Below the pieces are notes generated by a model, which saw nothing but the letters and a program-made list of their open reading frames with translations, was not told the DNA's origin and did not search any database. Below, one piece after another: positions 19,412 through 27,960 of a stretch of 64,000 bases of DNA. The stretch covers positions 45,888 through 109,887 of the forward strand of contig CAMCXO010000006.1 of NCBI GenBank assembly GCA_945883565.1, written 5' to 3'. The first letter of the stretch is position 1. The number at the start of each line of letters is the position of its first letter. The position numbers and the translations under genes were made by a program. This DNA is from Chryseobacterium gleum (GTDB lineage Bacteria; Bacteroidota; Bacteroidia; Flavobacteriales; Schleiferiaceae).

Positions 19412-20061
19412 TAGATTATTTCCTTAGCTGGTATTCCAAATACCGTAGCCCCTTTTTTAACATTTCGCAAAACCACACTGCCCATCCCAACCGTGGCAGA
19501 TGCTCCAACTCTGACCCCCTGTAAAATTTTGGCCCCGGCGCTTATGTAACATAGCTCTTCAATTTTACAATTTCCTGCAATAAAAGAGAAGGAATTTAGC
19601 TGGCAAAAGGGGCCTATTTCCACATCATGACCTAAAATAACAGCGCCTTGAAAATAGGTGTGATTGCCTATTATACAATCGCTGGAAATTGACGTATTTG
19701 CCTTTATGGCCACACCTACTCCTATTTTGGCTGAAGGAGAAATTAGGGCTTTAGGATGAATTAGGTTTATAAAAACACCACCTTTTCCATTTATTTTCTC
19801 GACCACTTTCATTCTATCATGAACTTTTCCAATTGCACAAAAGAAAACATCATTCTTTTCCATCGAATAAGCATCCACTCTTCCTAAAACCGGTGGATAG
19901 CCCAAACTCTCGATGTTTGAAGGGTTGTCACTAATAAAACCTTTAATGTTATAAGGGGCGCCATGGTCAATACAAACTGTCGCTAAATCGAAAGCTTCTC
20001 GTGCTAATCCTCCTGCACCTAAAATTACTAAATCGCGCTTATGCAATGCTGTAGCCTCCAT
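19411..20061 (-). CDS. PglD/NeuD-like sugar O/N-acyltransferase
   Basis: The 216-residue protein has the two-domain layout of the NeuD/PglD family. An N-terminal Rossmann-like domain begins LVILGAGGLAREAFDLA. A left-handed beta-helix of hexapeptide repeats follows (about residues 95-200: PSAKIGVGVAIKANTSI, IGNHTYFQGAVILGHDVEIG, VRVGASATVGMGSVV) and ends in GIPAKEII. PglD acetylates the 4-amino group of a UDP-sugar with acetyl-CoA. Here the gene shares its operon with KAS III and ACP genes and overlaps the upstream reductase by 23 bases, so it may transfer the cassette's acyl group rather than acetyl. That donor switch is inference. Confidence 0.88.
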   Translation of the reverse strand: MEATALHKRDLVILGAGGLAREAFDLATVCIDHGAPYNIKGFISDNPSNIESLGYPPVLGRVDAYSMEKNDVFFCAIGKVHDRMKVVEKINGKGGVFINLIHPKALISPSAKIGVGVAIKANTSISSDCIIGNHTYFQGAVILGHDVEIGPFCQLNSFSFIAGNCKIEELCYISAGAKILQGVRVGASATVGMGSVVLRNVKKGATVFGIPAKEII

Positions 20062-20758
20062 CTATCGGAATTTCAGTACCTGTTAACCATTCACTTTTTT
20101 CACTTAATAAAAAAGTCACCAATCCAGAAACATCCTTAGGGCTTCCAAATCGATTTAATGGATACTTGCTTAAATGACCATTATGTTTTGAATCTTCTAT
20201 AAAATCTTTTGTCATTTTAGTTTCAATCAAGCCTGGTAAAACCGTATTAACCCTAATGGCTTTTGGCGCCAATTCCAATGCCAGCGATTTGCTAAAACTT
20301 GATATAGCCGCCTTCATGCTCGCGTATATAGAATTGCCGAGGGTTGGCTTAATGGCCGACATGGAGCCGATAAATACCACAGAGCTACCGTCTTTAAGCA
20401 TTCTGTTTTTTATAAGGCTATTAATCAAGTAAACATTAGATTTATAATTAACTTCAAGCATTTGTTCAAAATCGCTTATATTCAAAAACCTAATTGGCGT
20501 TCTTTTTAAGAATCCTGCATTCAATACCAATCCATCTAAGGGTTCTAATTCCGAAAACAACCCCACTACATGGTCGTAATTACTCAAGTCAGCCCGAATG
20601 AATTTGTAATAAGGTTCATTAAGTCTCGAGGCAATCTCATGATTCTTCCTTCCAGTACCAAACACTTTCCATCCTTGCACAATCAGCTCCTCTGCTGTTG
20701 CAAAACCAATATCTGAAGAAATTCCTGTTATTAAGCATCTTTTATCATTCACTTCCAA
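20039..20758 (-). CDS. short-chain dehydrogenase/reductase
   Basis: A second classical SDR of 239 residues, with NAD(P) motif LITGISSDIGFATAEEL, the NAG motif VLNAGFLKR, and catalytic Ser, Tyr and Lys in VFIGSMSAIKPTLGNSIYASMKAA. The C-terminus LTGTEIPIDGGY is typical of FabG-like enzymes. It is distinct from the reductase at 16354 and is encoded right after the first ACP, so the cassette has one reductase beside each ACP. The start is TTG (20758) or GTG (20752); no early ATG exists. The substrate is probably a 3-oxoacyl-ACP or a keto sugar. Confidence 0.88.
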   Translation of the reverse strand: MEVNDKRCLITGISSDIGFATAEELIVQGWKVFGTGRKNHEIASRLNEPYYKFIRADLSNYDHVVGLFSELEPLDGLVLNAGFLKRTPIRFLNISDFEQMLEVNYKSNVYLINSLIKNRMLKDGSSVVFIGSMSAIKPTLGNSIYASMKAAISSFSKSLALELAPKAIRVNTVLPGLIETKMTKDFIEDSKHNGHLSKYPLNRFGSPKDVSGLVTFLLSEKSEWLTGTEIPIDGGYSIA

Positions 20759-20804
20759 TCTCTTTGTTAATTATAAACGAGGACTAAACCAAATGATAAT
20801 ATTT

Positions 20805-21041
20805 CTATTTAGTCATTATCAAATTATACAAATCTTGTAAGGTAATTGCATTTTTAAAATCATTAGTTGAAATTACCAAGTCATACTTCTCGTCAATCAA
20901 CGCAATCATAGATAAAGCTGCCATTGAATCCCACTTCTCGTGATTTCTAAATTCAAAACTCCCATCAAAAACTTGAATGTCAACATCTAGAGCTTCACTT
21001 AGCAGAGCACTTACATCAAACAAGGTCAAATTGTCTCTCAT
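20805..21041 (-). CDS. acyl carrier protein (first of two in the cassette)
   Basis: This 78-residue protein has the carrier-protein serine in HEKWDSMAALSMIALID (Ser about 41) and the expected four-helix length. Its site motif WDSMAALS resembles that of the second ACP (WDSVAQLS) more than AcpP, so the two are probably duplicated specialised carriers. It is the first gene of the acyl cassette in the direction of transcription; 100 AT-rich bases separate it from the Wzi-like gene and I see no clear consensus promoter there. Confidence 0.88.
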   Translation of the reverse strand: MRDNLTLFDVSALLSEALDVDIQVFDGSFEFRNHEKWDSMAALSMIALIDEKYDLVISTNDFKNAITLQDLYNLIMTK

Positions 21042-21142
21042 TTTTTTTCGCTAAGGTATACAATTTTTTTATAAATACCATAAAAAACTAACCGAGCTTG
21101 CAAAAGTCAGAACATCCATTCTCATGAGTAATTCAGTGAGTA

Positions 21143-22831
21143 CTAGAAATCCTCATATCCCCAGAATAAAGCCGTCCTAATTCCGAAACTAATCCAATTA
21201 GAATTCCCTAAAACCACATTCCTGTTGAACTCTTCATATAAAAAATTAAAGTTTTCCTTCCGATAGATGTATTTCAATTCTAATCGCATATTAGTTATAG
21301 GATTAATTACATAAGATATACTATTTGTTAGATAAAAAATATCCCTGCTTACTGGACCACCAGTAAAATAGCCTAATTCGAAATCTTCTCTATCTTCATA
21401 ACTACGTCTTATGTCATTACCCATATTCACTAAAGAAGTATCCATCCCTCGTTTACCGATATTAACTTTGTTAAGGAATTCCCACCTACCTCTTTTATAA
21501 AAAAATAAAATCACTAACTCCCTAAAATTGGTTTCCCAAGGATGCGCAAGTGGTAGACCTTGACTCTCATAATTTGTTAGAGTACCTCTATGACTATACA
21601 TGAACGGTCTAGCGCTATTAACTTCAATTAAAGCAGTAAATTTATTAACTCCAATGGCGCTAAAATATTTAGATCCAATTTGCCAAGAATGATAGTTATC
21701 TCTGTGACCTTGAGAAATCTCTTTTAAACCAGTAAACATAAAATCATCTATGGCCAATTGAGAATAAATTTTAAGATTATCGTTAATTTGATAGGACATG
21801 CTTAAACCTACCATGGCATTTCCAAGCTCAAATCCTCTATTTGCTTCTAAAGCACGATAAAATATAATTGGATTCAAGAAATTAATGTCAATGGCTGATG
21901 ATGTTGTCAGACTTTGTCCGGTTATATAACTTTCGAAGATGCTAAAGTTCCAACGCTTACTTAAACTTATATCTAAATAATGTATACTTGCAAACTTCTT
22001 GGCGTATATGCCATTTAATGAAGTAGCTGGATTTATATCATTGAGCAAAGCATACAAATTTATGTAGCGTAATTTCCAGAAATTTGTTTCTAATCTTAAA
22101 TAACCATAAGGAACCGTATGATCACTTAACAGCATCGATCTATAACCTTCACCAAAAAAGTGACTACCATGACCAGCACTAATGTTAAAAAATTTATTCA
22201 AATTATAACTAATTTCACCAACTGCAAAGGGGAAATCAAAACCGAAATTTTTATATCCTCTGTGCATAACCAAACCTAAAGAGCTACCTTTATTATTGAA
22301 ATAAACCGATTGATACTTGGGAAAATATGCTTGTTGTTCCATGAAAATTGTTTGAAAAGAAAACTTTTTTCCTAACCTTCCTTCAACAATAAATCCTCTA
22401 GTATTCAAAAATGTTTTATGACCTTCAATCCTATTTCTATCAAAACCTAATGATAAATTTAAAATATAATTAAAGTAGATAGAAAAATCTTCATGCTCAA
22501 CACTATAAAAATCTTCATAGTATACTTTTTTTTCAAGATTACGCCAAATCTTTTTCAAACCAAAATCCTTGTACTTTATATCTAGCGACTCTTTTTCTTT
22601 TTCACCATTATAAACTAATCTTTCAAAATTTGAGTAACCAAAGTCACTCTGCTTTTGAGGCCAAACAGAAGAATGATCCTGTTTTGACGAATCTAAAAAA
22701 CATGACACCAATAATCTAAACTCCCAACTAACAGGGTGTAATTCAAACCTTTTTTCTTGCGCATTTAAGAAAAACGGGACTACACAAAAAAAACGCAAAA
22801 GGATTATTAAACTCAATCTCTCAGTACTCAC
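21143..22831 (-). CDS. Wzi-like capsule assembly outer membrane protein
   Basis: The 562-residue protein starts with a hydrophobic signal segment (LIILLRFFCVVPFFLNAQE) and is otherwise made of alternating, aromatic-rich strands typical of an outer membrane beta-barrel. The HGSHFFGEGYRSMLLSD segment, the ARPFMYSHRG block and the run of YINLYALLND resemble the capsule assembly Wzi family, as found in many Bacteroidota glycan loci. Wzi helps anchor or organise polysaccharide at the cell surface. The start is a GTG at 22831; no closer ATG is better placed. It faces the 879-bp gap on its 5' side and therefore probably has its own promoter. Confidence 0.8.
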   Translation of the reverse strand: MSTERLSLIILLRFFCVVPFFLNAQEKRFELHPVSWEFRLLVSCFLDSSKQDHSSVWPQKQSDFGYSNFERLVYNGEKEKESLDIKYKDFGLKKIWRNLEKKVYYEDFYSVEHEDFSIYFNYILNLSLGFDRNRIEGHKTFLNTRGFIVEGRLGKKFSFQTIFMEQQAYFPKYQSVYFNNKGSSLGLVMHRGYKNFGFDFPFAVGEISYNLNKFFNISAGHGSHFFGEGYRSMLLSDHTVPYGYLRLETNFWKLRYINLYALLNDINPATSLNGIYAKKFASIHYLDISLSKRWNFSIFESYITGQSLTTSSAIDINFLNPIIFYRALEANRGFELGNAMVGLSMSYQINDNLKIYSQLAIDDFMFTGLKEISQGHRDNYHSWQIGSKYFSAIGVNKFTALIEVNSARPFMYSHRGTLTNYESQGLPLAHPWETNFRELVILFFYKRGRWEFLNKVNIGKRGMDTSLVNMGNDIRRSYEDREDFELGYFTGGPVSRDIFYLTNSISYVINPITNMRLELKYIYRKENFNFLYEEFNRNVVLGNSNWISFGIRTALFWGYEDF

Positions 22832-23710
22832 TGTTACGTTCTAGTTTAGACAATAATACAACTCTAACATTATGCTAGCACTTGACACTTTCATTATTAA
22901 AAACCAAAATACAATAAGTTGCACTTGCTAAAACAATAACCGTATAATCGCTTACTTTTAAATATGTGCTAAATCATACCCCAAAAGTCCGATTAGTCGT
23001 AGTTTTTTATTTGTCATTAGTAATAAATTATAATTTACTAATAATTAAGCATTTGGCAGTATGCAATAAAGAGGATAACAACAAGATACAATTTAAGAAT
23101 TGTAAAGATATTGTAATCTTTAAGCGCTGTGAAGATTAGTGGAACTCTTACATCAAAACATTTATCACATACCAATTTAAGGATTGCAATTCGTAAATTA
23201 CCCAAAAATGATTACATCTTTGGAAAAGTTTTAATTTCCTTTCAGCAATTGGAAATTCACTAAACATTATGATAACCAGAATCAAAAAGAACACCTCATC
23301 AAGAGAAAATACAACGGCAATTTGGTCATAACCGATATGCTGCGGTTCTGCAGTGTTGCATTAAATACGGCCGACTGTAGGAAATAAAAAAAATTGTAAA
23401 CAGGCATTTACTAGTAAGACTACTTTCAACAAAGGCATGTGGCATGCTGCTGTAGGTTTACACATCAAATTAAGTTGCAAAAAGACAATTACCTGGCACA
23501 CTTGTCTGAATCATTAATAGATTTTACTTTAACCATCTAATATGTGTATTCTTTCAAGAAAAACAATAGATGCTTCGAACTACATACAAGTCAAAGCATT
23601 CCCTCTTTGTAAACGCTTTATTGGGACACTCTGTTTAAGGTACTTGACAAAATTTAATCGCTTGAAAACAAACTAACATTAAATTAAAAACAAAACTACT
23701 TTTAAAAAAT
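22832..23710. other. 879-bp gap without an intact gene; possible decayed transposon remnant
   Basis: This is the largest gap in the glycan locus. It is AT-rich and all frames are broken. On the plus strand near 23330-23500, one frame reads ICCGSAVLH, a stop, and then NKKNCKQAFTSKTTFNKGMW before another stop, faintly like the zinc-ribbon start of a transposase. I would not annotate a pseudogene on this alone. It must also contain the promoter of the Wzi-like gene, but no clear TAnnTTTG box was found near the start. Confidence 0.4.
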
Positions 23711-24544
23711 TCATTTACATATACTTGAATAGGCATATTTAGTATCCTCAGTTTCTAGAATTGCTTGAGAAAGTGAAACGAAATTAAACTCATCTATAAG
23801 TTTATGGAATTTATTAAATGCTCCTTTAATTCCTAAATAATTTAAAATGAAACGCTCATTGTAAACAGGTTTTTGATAAACATCAAAATCTCGCAAATGA
23901 AAATATGTCATATTATACTCTGAATCATTAAATAAATATTTTAATAAATAATACGGAAAAATACGGAAATAACCGCCACCAGTATATATGATTTTTTGTC
24001 CTAAAAACAGTGTGAAATTCATAGGAAATTCTAATATAACACCAGACTGAGTGTTTAATTTAGTTGGAATTTTAATATCCAAACTACTAAATCCTCCGTA
24101 GCTTCTGTTCGCTGAAAATATAGAACAATCTACCTCAATACCCGCATCTATAAGAATTTCCAAAGCCCATTTGTTTGATTGAGTTATTGTGAATGCCGGA
24201 GCTCTATACATAACAATCTTTTTTCCAATGCACTGCTCAAGGCTATCCAATGCAGTATAAGTATCTTCCTTTAACTGAGTAGGAGTTAATTTAGTTAAAA
24301 AATGATGTTTATCAGAATGGCATCCGATATCATGACCCTGCTCATAGATTTTTCTAATTATGTGAGGGTGGCTTCTAGCGATAATACCTAAACAAAAAAA
24401 GGTCGCTTTTATCTTTCTCGAATCTAACAGATTTAGAATATCATCCAGATAATTCTCAAGTATGGGTTCGTATTTTGAGGCCACGCCCTTTTTAAATAAG
24501 ATATAGGTGTACCATTCTTCTAAATCAATTGTGAGAATATTCAT
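23711..24544 (-). CDS. polysaccharide deacetylase (NodB family)
   Basis: The 277-residue protein begins with MNILTIDLEEWYTYIL; LTIDLEEW is the first NodB motif (metal-binding Asp) as found in the exopolysaccharide-locus deacetylases. The second motif, H-x3-H, is in GCHSDKHHFLTKL, and the third is MYRAPAFTIT (R-x-P). It would remove N-acetyl groups from a hexosamine in the glycan or in a lipid-linked intermediate. There is no signal peptide, so a cytoplasmic or membrane-face role is implied. It lies 15 bases after the GNAT gene and is the last gene of the upstream block before the large gap. Confidence 0.92.
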   Translation of the reverse strand: MNILTIDLEEWYTYILFKKGVASKYEPILENYLDDILNLLDSRKIKATFFCLGIIARSHPHIIRKIYEQGHDIGCHSDKHHFLTKLTPTQLKEDTYTALDSLEQCIGKKIVMYRAPAFTITQSNKWALEILIDAGIEVDCSIFSANRSYGGFSSLDIKIPTKLNTQSGVILEFPMNFTLFLGQKIIYTGGGYFRIFPYYLLKYLFNDSEYNMTYFHLRDFDVYQKPVYNERFILNYLGIKGAFNKFHKLIDEFNFVSLSQAILETEDTKYAYSSICK

Positions 24545-24559
24545 GTTGACGCGAATAAA

Positions 24560-25546
24560 TTATATTGAATCATGCATGGCTGCCATCATGTTCCAGTTTT
24601 TACTCTCTGAAAAATGATTTTCTAGTGACACGTTCAATGGTAAAACGGTAAAGTTTTTATTAGGCAGTTGAATAATCCCGTTGCTCAGTAACTTAAATTT
24701 ATTCACTCTACCCACATTCATGTAAGCGTAAAAATCTGCTTTTAAGGATTTTGCAGCTTGTTTTATTCTTGGGAGCAAGTGAATTAATGAATCAAGGTTT
24801 CCTACAAAATCAACGATTACCATTTCCGTTAACCTTCCTGATTTTTTTAAGTTAAATATCGCCACTAAACTTTTATGCCCTTTCTCATATTTAATCATTC
24901 CATATTCTAGAGTAGGATGTTCTAAGTATCTCCATTTGAAATAATTTTCAACATAGTGAGACGAAATATATTTGTCAAAAGTTTTGTTTTTTCCAAGTTT
25001 TTCTAATATATCTATGTCTAGTTGGTAAACATCCATGATTTTAACTGGTTTTGATTTAGATTTAGAAAACCTTGATATACCAATATTAATCGGGTTTATG
25101 ATACAAACATTCCATAATGGCTTGCCTAAAAAGTTCCAACCTAAATTGATATAGATTGGCAAACTATTCTGATTAGGAAAATTAAAAACCACATCCTTAC
25201 CTGCATCAAGAGCTCTTTTCAATCCATCTAATCTCATCCGCGAAAAAATGCCATACTTTTGATGTTCTTTGCTCACAACGCTGTCACAAGGTTGCAAAGC
25301 GCTGAAAACCTGACCTCTATAATTGAATTGCCATGGCCATAGGTTATTAAATCCAACTATCTTTCCATTGATTGTGGCGACTGTTAAAATTGGGCTACCA
25401 AAAACATTGTCTTCGTACTTCCATTTCCAAAATTTGTCGCCTCTCTTGAACTCAGCTCTTTGTACGTCACTAAAAACGCTATTTAGTAGAGATAATATTT
25501 CTTCTTTGTCTTTACTTTCAGCCAAACGAACTTCAATTTGATTCAT
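24560..25546 (-). CDS. GNAT-family N-acetyltransferase
   Basis: The 328-residue protein starts with the GNAT-like VRLAESKDKEEILSLLNSVF, followed by FWKWKYEDNVFGSPILTVATINGKIVGF and the acceptor-side HQKYGIFSRM segment, which fits the acetyl-CoA-binding Q/R-x-x-G-x-G/A region loosely. It is longer than single-domain GNATs and is probably a double-GNAT or FemAB-like arrangement, as is common in surface glycan loci. The GT4 gene is ten bases upstream, so it is co-transcribed. I expect it to acylate an amino sugar or an amino acid attached to a sugar; the substrate is unknown. Confidence 0.72.
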   Translation of the reverse strand: MNQIEVRLAESKDKEEILSLLNSVFSDVQRAEFKRGDKFWKWKYEDNVFGSPILTVATINGKIVGFNNLWPWQFNYRGQVFSALQPCDSVVSKEHQKYGIFSRMRLDGLKRALDAGKDVVFNFPNQNSLPIYINLGWNFLGKPLWNVCIINPINIGISRFSKSKSKPVKIMDVYQLDIDILEKLGKNKTFDKYISSHYVENYFKWRYLEHPTLEYGMIKYEKGHKSLVAIFNLKKSGRLTEMVIVDFVGNLDSLIHLLPRIKQAAKSLKADFYAYMNVGRVNKFKLLSNGIIQLPNKNFTVLPLNVSLENHFSESKNWNMMAAMHDSI

Positions 25547-25555
25547 TGCCTTATC

Positions 25556-26683
25556 TTATTCATTATAAATTTGATACAATCCTTCCCAAATCAAATCCTG
25601 TTTAAAATTTTGAGCCCATAGCACACCATTCTTTGAGAACTTTAATCTTAGTTCAGCATCTAAGTAAAGAATCTTCATCTTTTCAAATAAACTTTCTACA
25701 TCTTTTAACTCGGACAATAATCCATTAAAATTTTCTGAAACAGCGTTTTGTACACCAGAAACCCTCGTGCCTACTACAGGTATTCCCATCGCTGCTGCTT
25801 GAATAAAAACCGCACCAAAACCTTCTGACCAAGTGGGCAATATAAAAACATCCATCATAGACATGTATAAAGGAATATCCTTTTGAAAACCCAAATAGAA
25901 AATATTGGGATTGGCCTCTATCTTGGACAATATTGTCTTGTCTGATAAATTGTGGTGCTCGATTTTACCAAGTAAAACGAGCTTAGAAGGATATATTTCT
26001 GAAAATTTGACGAAGGCATTGTACAACTCATTAATGCCTTTTCGGTTATTTAATCTGCCAACGAAACCAAAAACAAAATCATCACCTAATTGTAATTCCG
26101 CCCTTAACTCCTTGGCTTTTAATTGAATATCTTCAGTAATTTGAAACTTACTTAAATTTATACCATTACTACTCCCATAACCAATAACCCGAGTCTTAGG
26201 TTTTGGAAATAATTTTAATTGAACGGCTTTTGTTCTAATCGCCTCGCTAATGCAAACAATACGGTGGGCTAAAACACCAATTAGTTTAAGAACAAGCATC
26301 AAAATTAGGCGTTTTATACCTTTTTCTGTCTCAAATCTAAGACCCCTTGCGGTGTATATTCTTAAAGGAACCCTTGTAATAAAAGCTGCAATAGTTCCTA
26401 AAAAACCCATCTTTGACGTTCCTACATTAACAATATCTGGTTTTATTGTTTTAAAAAACTTAATAATTTGAAACAATGTATTGACGTCATTCAGCACACT
26501 TATCTCCCTTTTTATGGTAAGTGCTAAAAACTCACAACCTTCCGTCTCACAAAATTTTTGGGCTGCATCGTCTTTTTGCGTGATTAAATACACCTTGTAA
26601 CCTTTTGATACAAAATATTTAACCTGACCTTCCAATAAAATCACACTTCCAGGGGCGGTAACACCTAAAACTAACTTCTTCAT
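25556..26683 (-). CDS. glycosyltransferase family 4 (CapM/WbpL-adjacent type)
   Basis: The 375-residue enzyme has the GT-B architecture. The N-terminal domain begins KLVLGVTAPGSVILLEGQVKYF and includes the conserved IVNVGTSKMGFLGTIAAF and YTARGLRFETEKG segments. The C-terminal nucleotide-binding domain has FGFVGRLNNRKGINEL and EGFGAVFIQAAAMGIPVVGTR. It is similar to galactosyl-/N-acetylgalactosaminyl-transferases of exopolysaccharide loci. It would add one sugar to the lipid-linked repeat on the cytoplasmic side. Acceptor and donor cannot be predicted. Confidence 0.93.
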   Translation of the reverse strand: MKKLVLGVTAPGSVILLEGQVKYFVSKGYKVYLITQKDDAAQKFCETEGCEFLALTIKREISVLNDVNTLFQIIKFFKTIKPDIVNVGTSKMGFLGTIAAFITRVPLRIYTARGLRFETEKGIKRLILMLVLKLIGVLAHRIVCISEAIRTKAVQLKLFPKPKTRVIGYGSSNGINLSKFQITEDIQLKAKELRAELQLGDDFVFGFVGRLNNRKGINELYNAFVKFSEIYPSKLVLLGKIEHHNLSDKTILSKIEANPNIFYLGFQKDIPLYMSMMDVFILPTWSEGFGAVFIQAAAMGIPVVGTRVSGVQNAVSENFNGLLSELKDVESLFEKMKILYLDAELRLKFSKNGVLWAQNFKQDLIWEGLYQIYNE

Positions 26684-26690
26684 TTTTTAT

Positions 26691-27632
26691 TTATCCCTTT
26701 CTGAATTTCTCCATATTACCGAGCTCAAAATAATCCAAAATATTCCGAAACTGATTGTTATTATTCCCTTGTTTCGAATTTAATGTATGAAGATTAGTCT
26801 TTTGGGTTTTGCCAATTGCAATAAATGTCTGACTGAATACCCCTGTAACAATAACCTTTTTATTCATTAACAAAGAACCGACCTTTAGCCATAAATCATC
26901 AGCTAAGAAACAAAGCTTTTTCAATAAATCGGCATCAAAAATTCTTTGAGATAATGAATTTGGAGGATATAAAACACCTCCAACCCCGGTAGGAACAAGA
27001 AAAAATGAAGATTTATTTTTTTTAATGTTTTTTTTCCAAAGCTTATAAGGCAATATTTTACCATTCAATGCATCTGTGGTGATTTTATGCCCTCGATTTG
27101 AAATGATACAATCACTATTCTTCTCATGATAACTAACCAATGTAGAAACAATATTTTTAGGATAATAGACATCATCATCAACAGTTATAATTATATCATT
27201 TGGATATTGTTGAACGGCATAAAAATATTTCTTATGAGATCTTAAATCATCTTCAACAAAACATATTTCTAAACCCCGCTTTTCAAGAGTTTTTAACCTA
27301 TCAGGGAGATCTATTCCCTCAAACTGTGGTTTTGATAACCATAGGATAACCTTGTCTGGTCTATACAGCTGTCGGAACATACATTCAATAACAATCCATA
27401 CCTCATTTATTCTTGCGGGATAGGTGGTAAGCGAAACAATAACTTTGCAATCTCGCTTTTCCGTATTTAAACTAAGTGTATACTTGTCTCGATTTGAATC
27501 TAAGTAACTTATAAAATTAAGATCGAAATAAATTTTTATCGCTTTTGCAACTAATCTGTTGAAGGCCTTTGTAATAATACCAAAGGCATTATCATTAGGC
27601 AAAGCAAAGTAAAATGAAAAAATTCTATCCAT
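26691..27632 (-). CDS. putative glycosyltransferase (GT-A-like)
   Basis: The 313-residue protein has VIVSLTTYPARINEVWIVIE, LYRPDKVILWLS and ITVDDDVYYPKNIVSTL, where the DDD is the metal-binding DxD of GT-A enzymes. The sequence YRPDKVILWLS is typical of a small family of glycosyltransferases found in capsule and LPS loci. The DxD, the length and the genomic setting support the call, while the exact family is uncertain. It has a weakly hydrophobic N-terminus but no obvious membrane helix. It lies seven bases upstream of the GT4 gene. Confidence 0.7.
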   Translation of the reverse strand: MDRIFSFYFALPNDNAFGIITKAFNRLVAKAIKIYFDLNFISYLDSNRDKYTLSLNTEKRDCKVIVSLTTYPARINEVWIVIECMFRQLYRPDKVILWLSKPQFEGIDLPDRLKTLEKRGLEICFVEDDLRSHKKYFYAVQQYPNDIIITVDDDVYYPKNIVSTLVSYHEKNSDCIISNRGHKITTDALNGKILPYKLWKKNIKKNKSSFFLVPTGVGGVLYPPNSLSQRIFDADLLKKLCFLADDLWLKVGSLLMNKKVIVTGVFSQTFIAIGKTQKTNLHTLNSKQGNNNNQFRNILDYFELGNMEKFRKG

Positions 27633-27641
27633 TTGTTGTCG

Positions 27642-27926
27642 TTATTTAAACATGTAACTTTTTATACAAAGTACTTCAGAAAATTTTAATGCTCCAGAAA
27701 CATTTAAATGCTCTGCATCATATAAATAACTTTATGTATTTTGGAACATCGAATCTTTCGAATAATCCAAAACATCTACTTTATATTTCAAGGATATTTT
27801 ATTCAACACTTCGTAAAACTGCAAATCGATATTCTTTTGCGTAGGCGAAACAACCAAAATTAAATTTATTTTATTTTTTTGAACCGTATAGATAAAAAGA
27901 ATTGAGGCTACAAATGAAAAAAACAT
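27642..27926 (-). pseudogene. C-terminal remnant of an SGNH-type hydrolase/acyltransferase
   Basis: A short frame starting at 27926 reads YTVQKNKINLILVVSPTQ and then FYEVLNKISLKYKVDVLDYS. It stops at a TAA (27732-27734). The same frame continues after that stop for 29 more codons with SYLYDAEHLNVSGALKFSEVL and ends at 27642. The D-x-x-HLN-x-x-GA motif is the catalytic Asp-His region of SGNH/GDSL-type enzymes of glycan loci, and the preceding strand and helix fit the same family. The N-terminal part is missing: an in-frame stop lies at 27939-27941 and the next gene ends at 27961. I read it as a decayed gene with an internal stop. Confidence 0.72.
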
Positions 27927-27960
27927 TTTTTTATCCCTTTAATGAATTAAACAACATATT

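Noticed and set aside
14300..21041. A flexirubin or aryl-polyene pigment cluster
   Set aside because: It has ACP and KAS genes, but lacks the characteristic ammonia-lyase, dehydratases, multiple KAS II-type enzymes, lipoprotein carrier and exporter genes, and it lies within a glycan operon.
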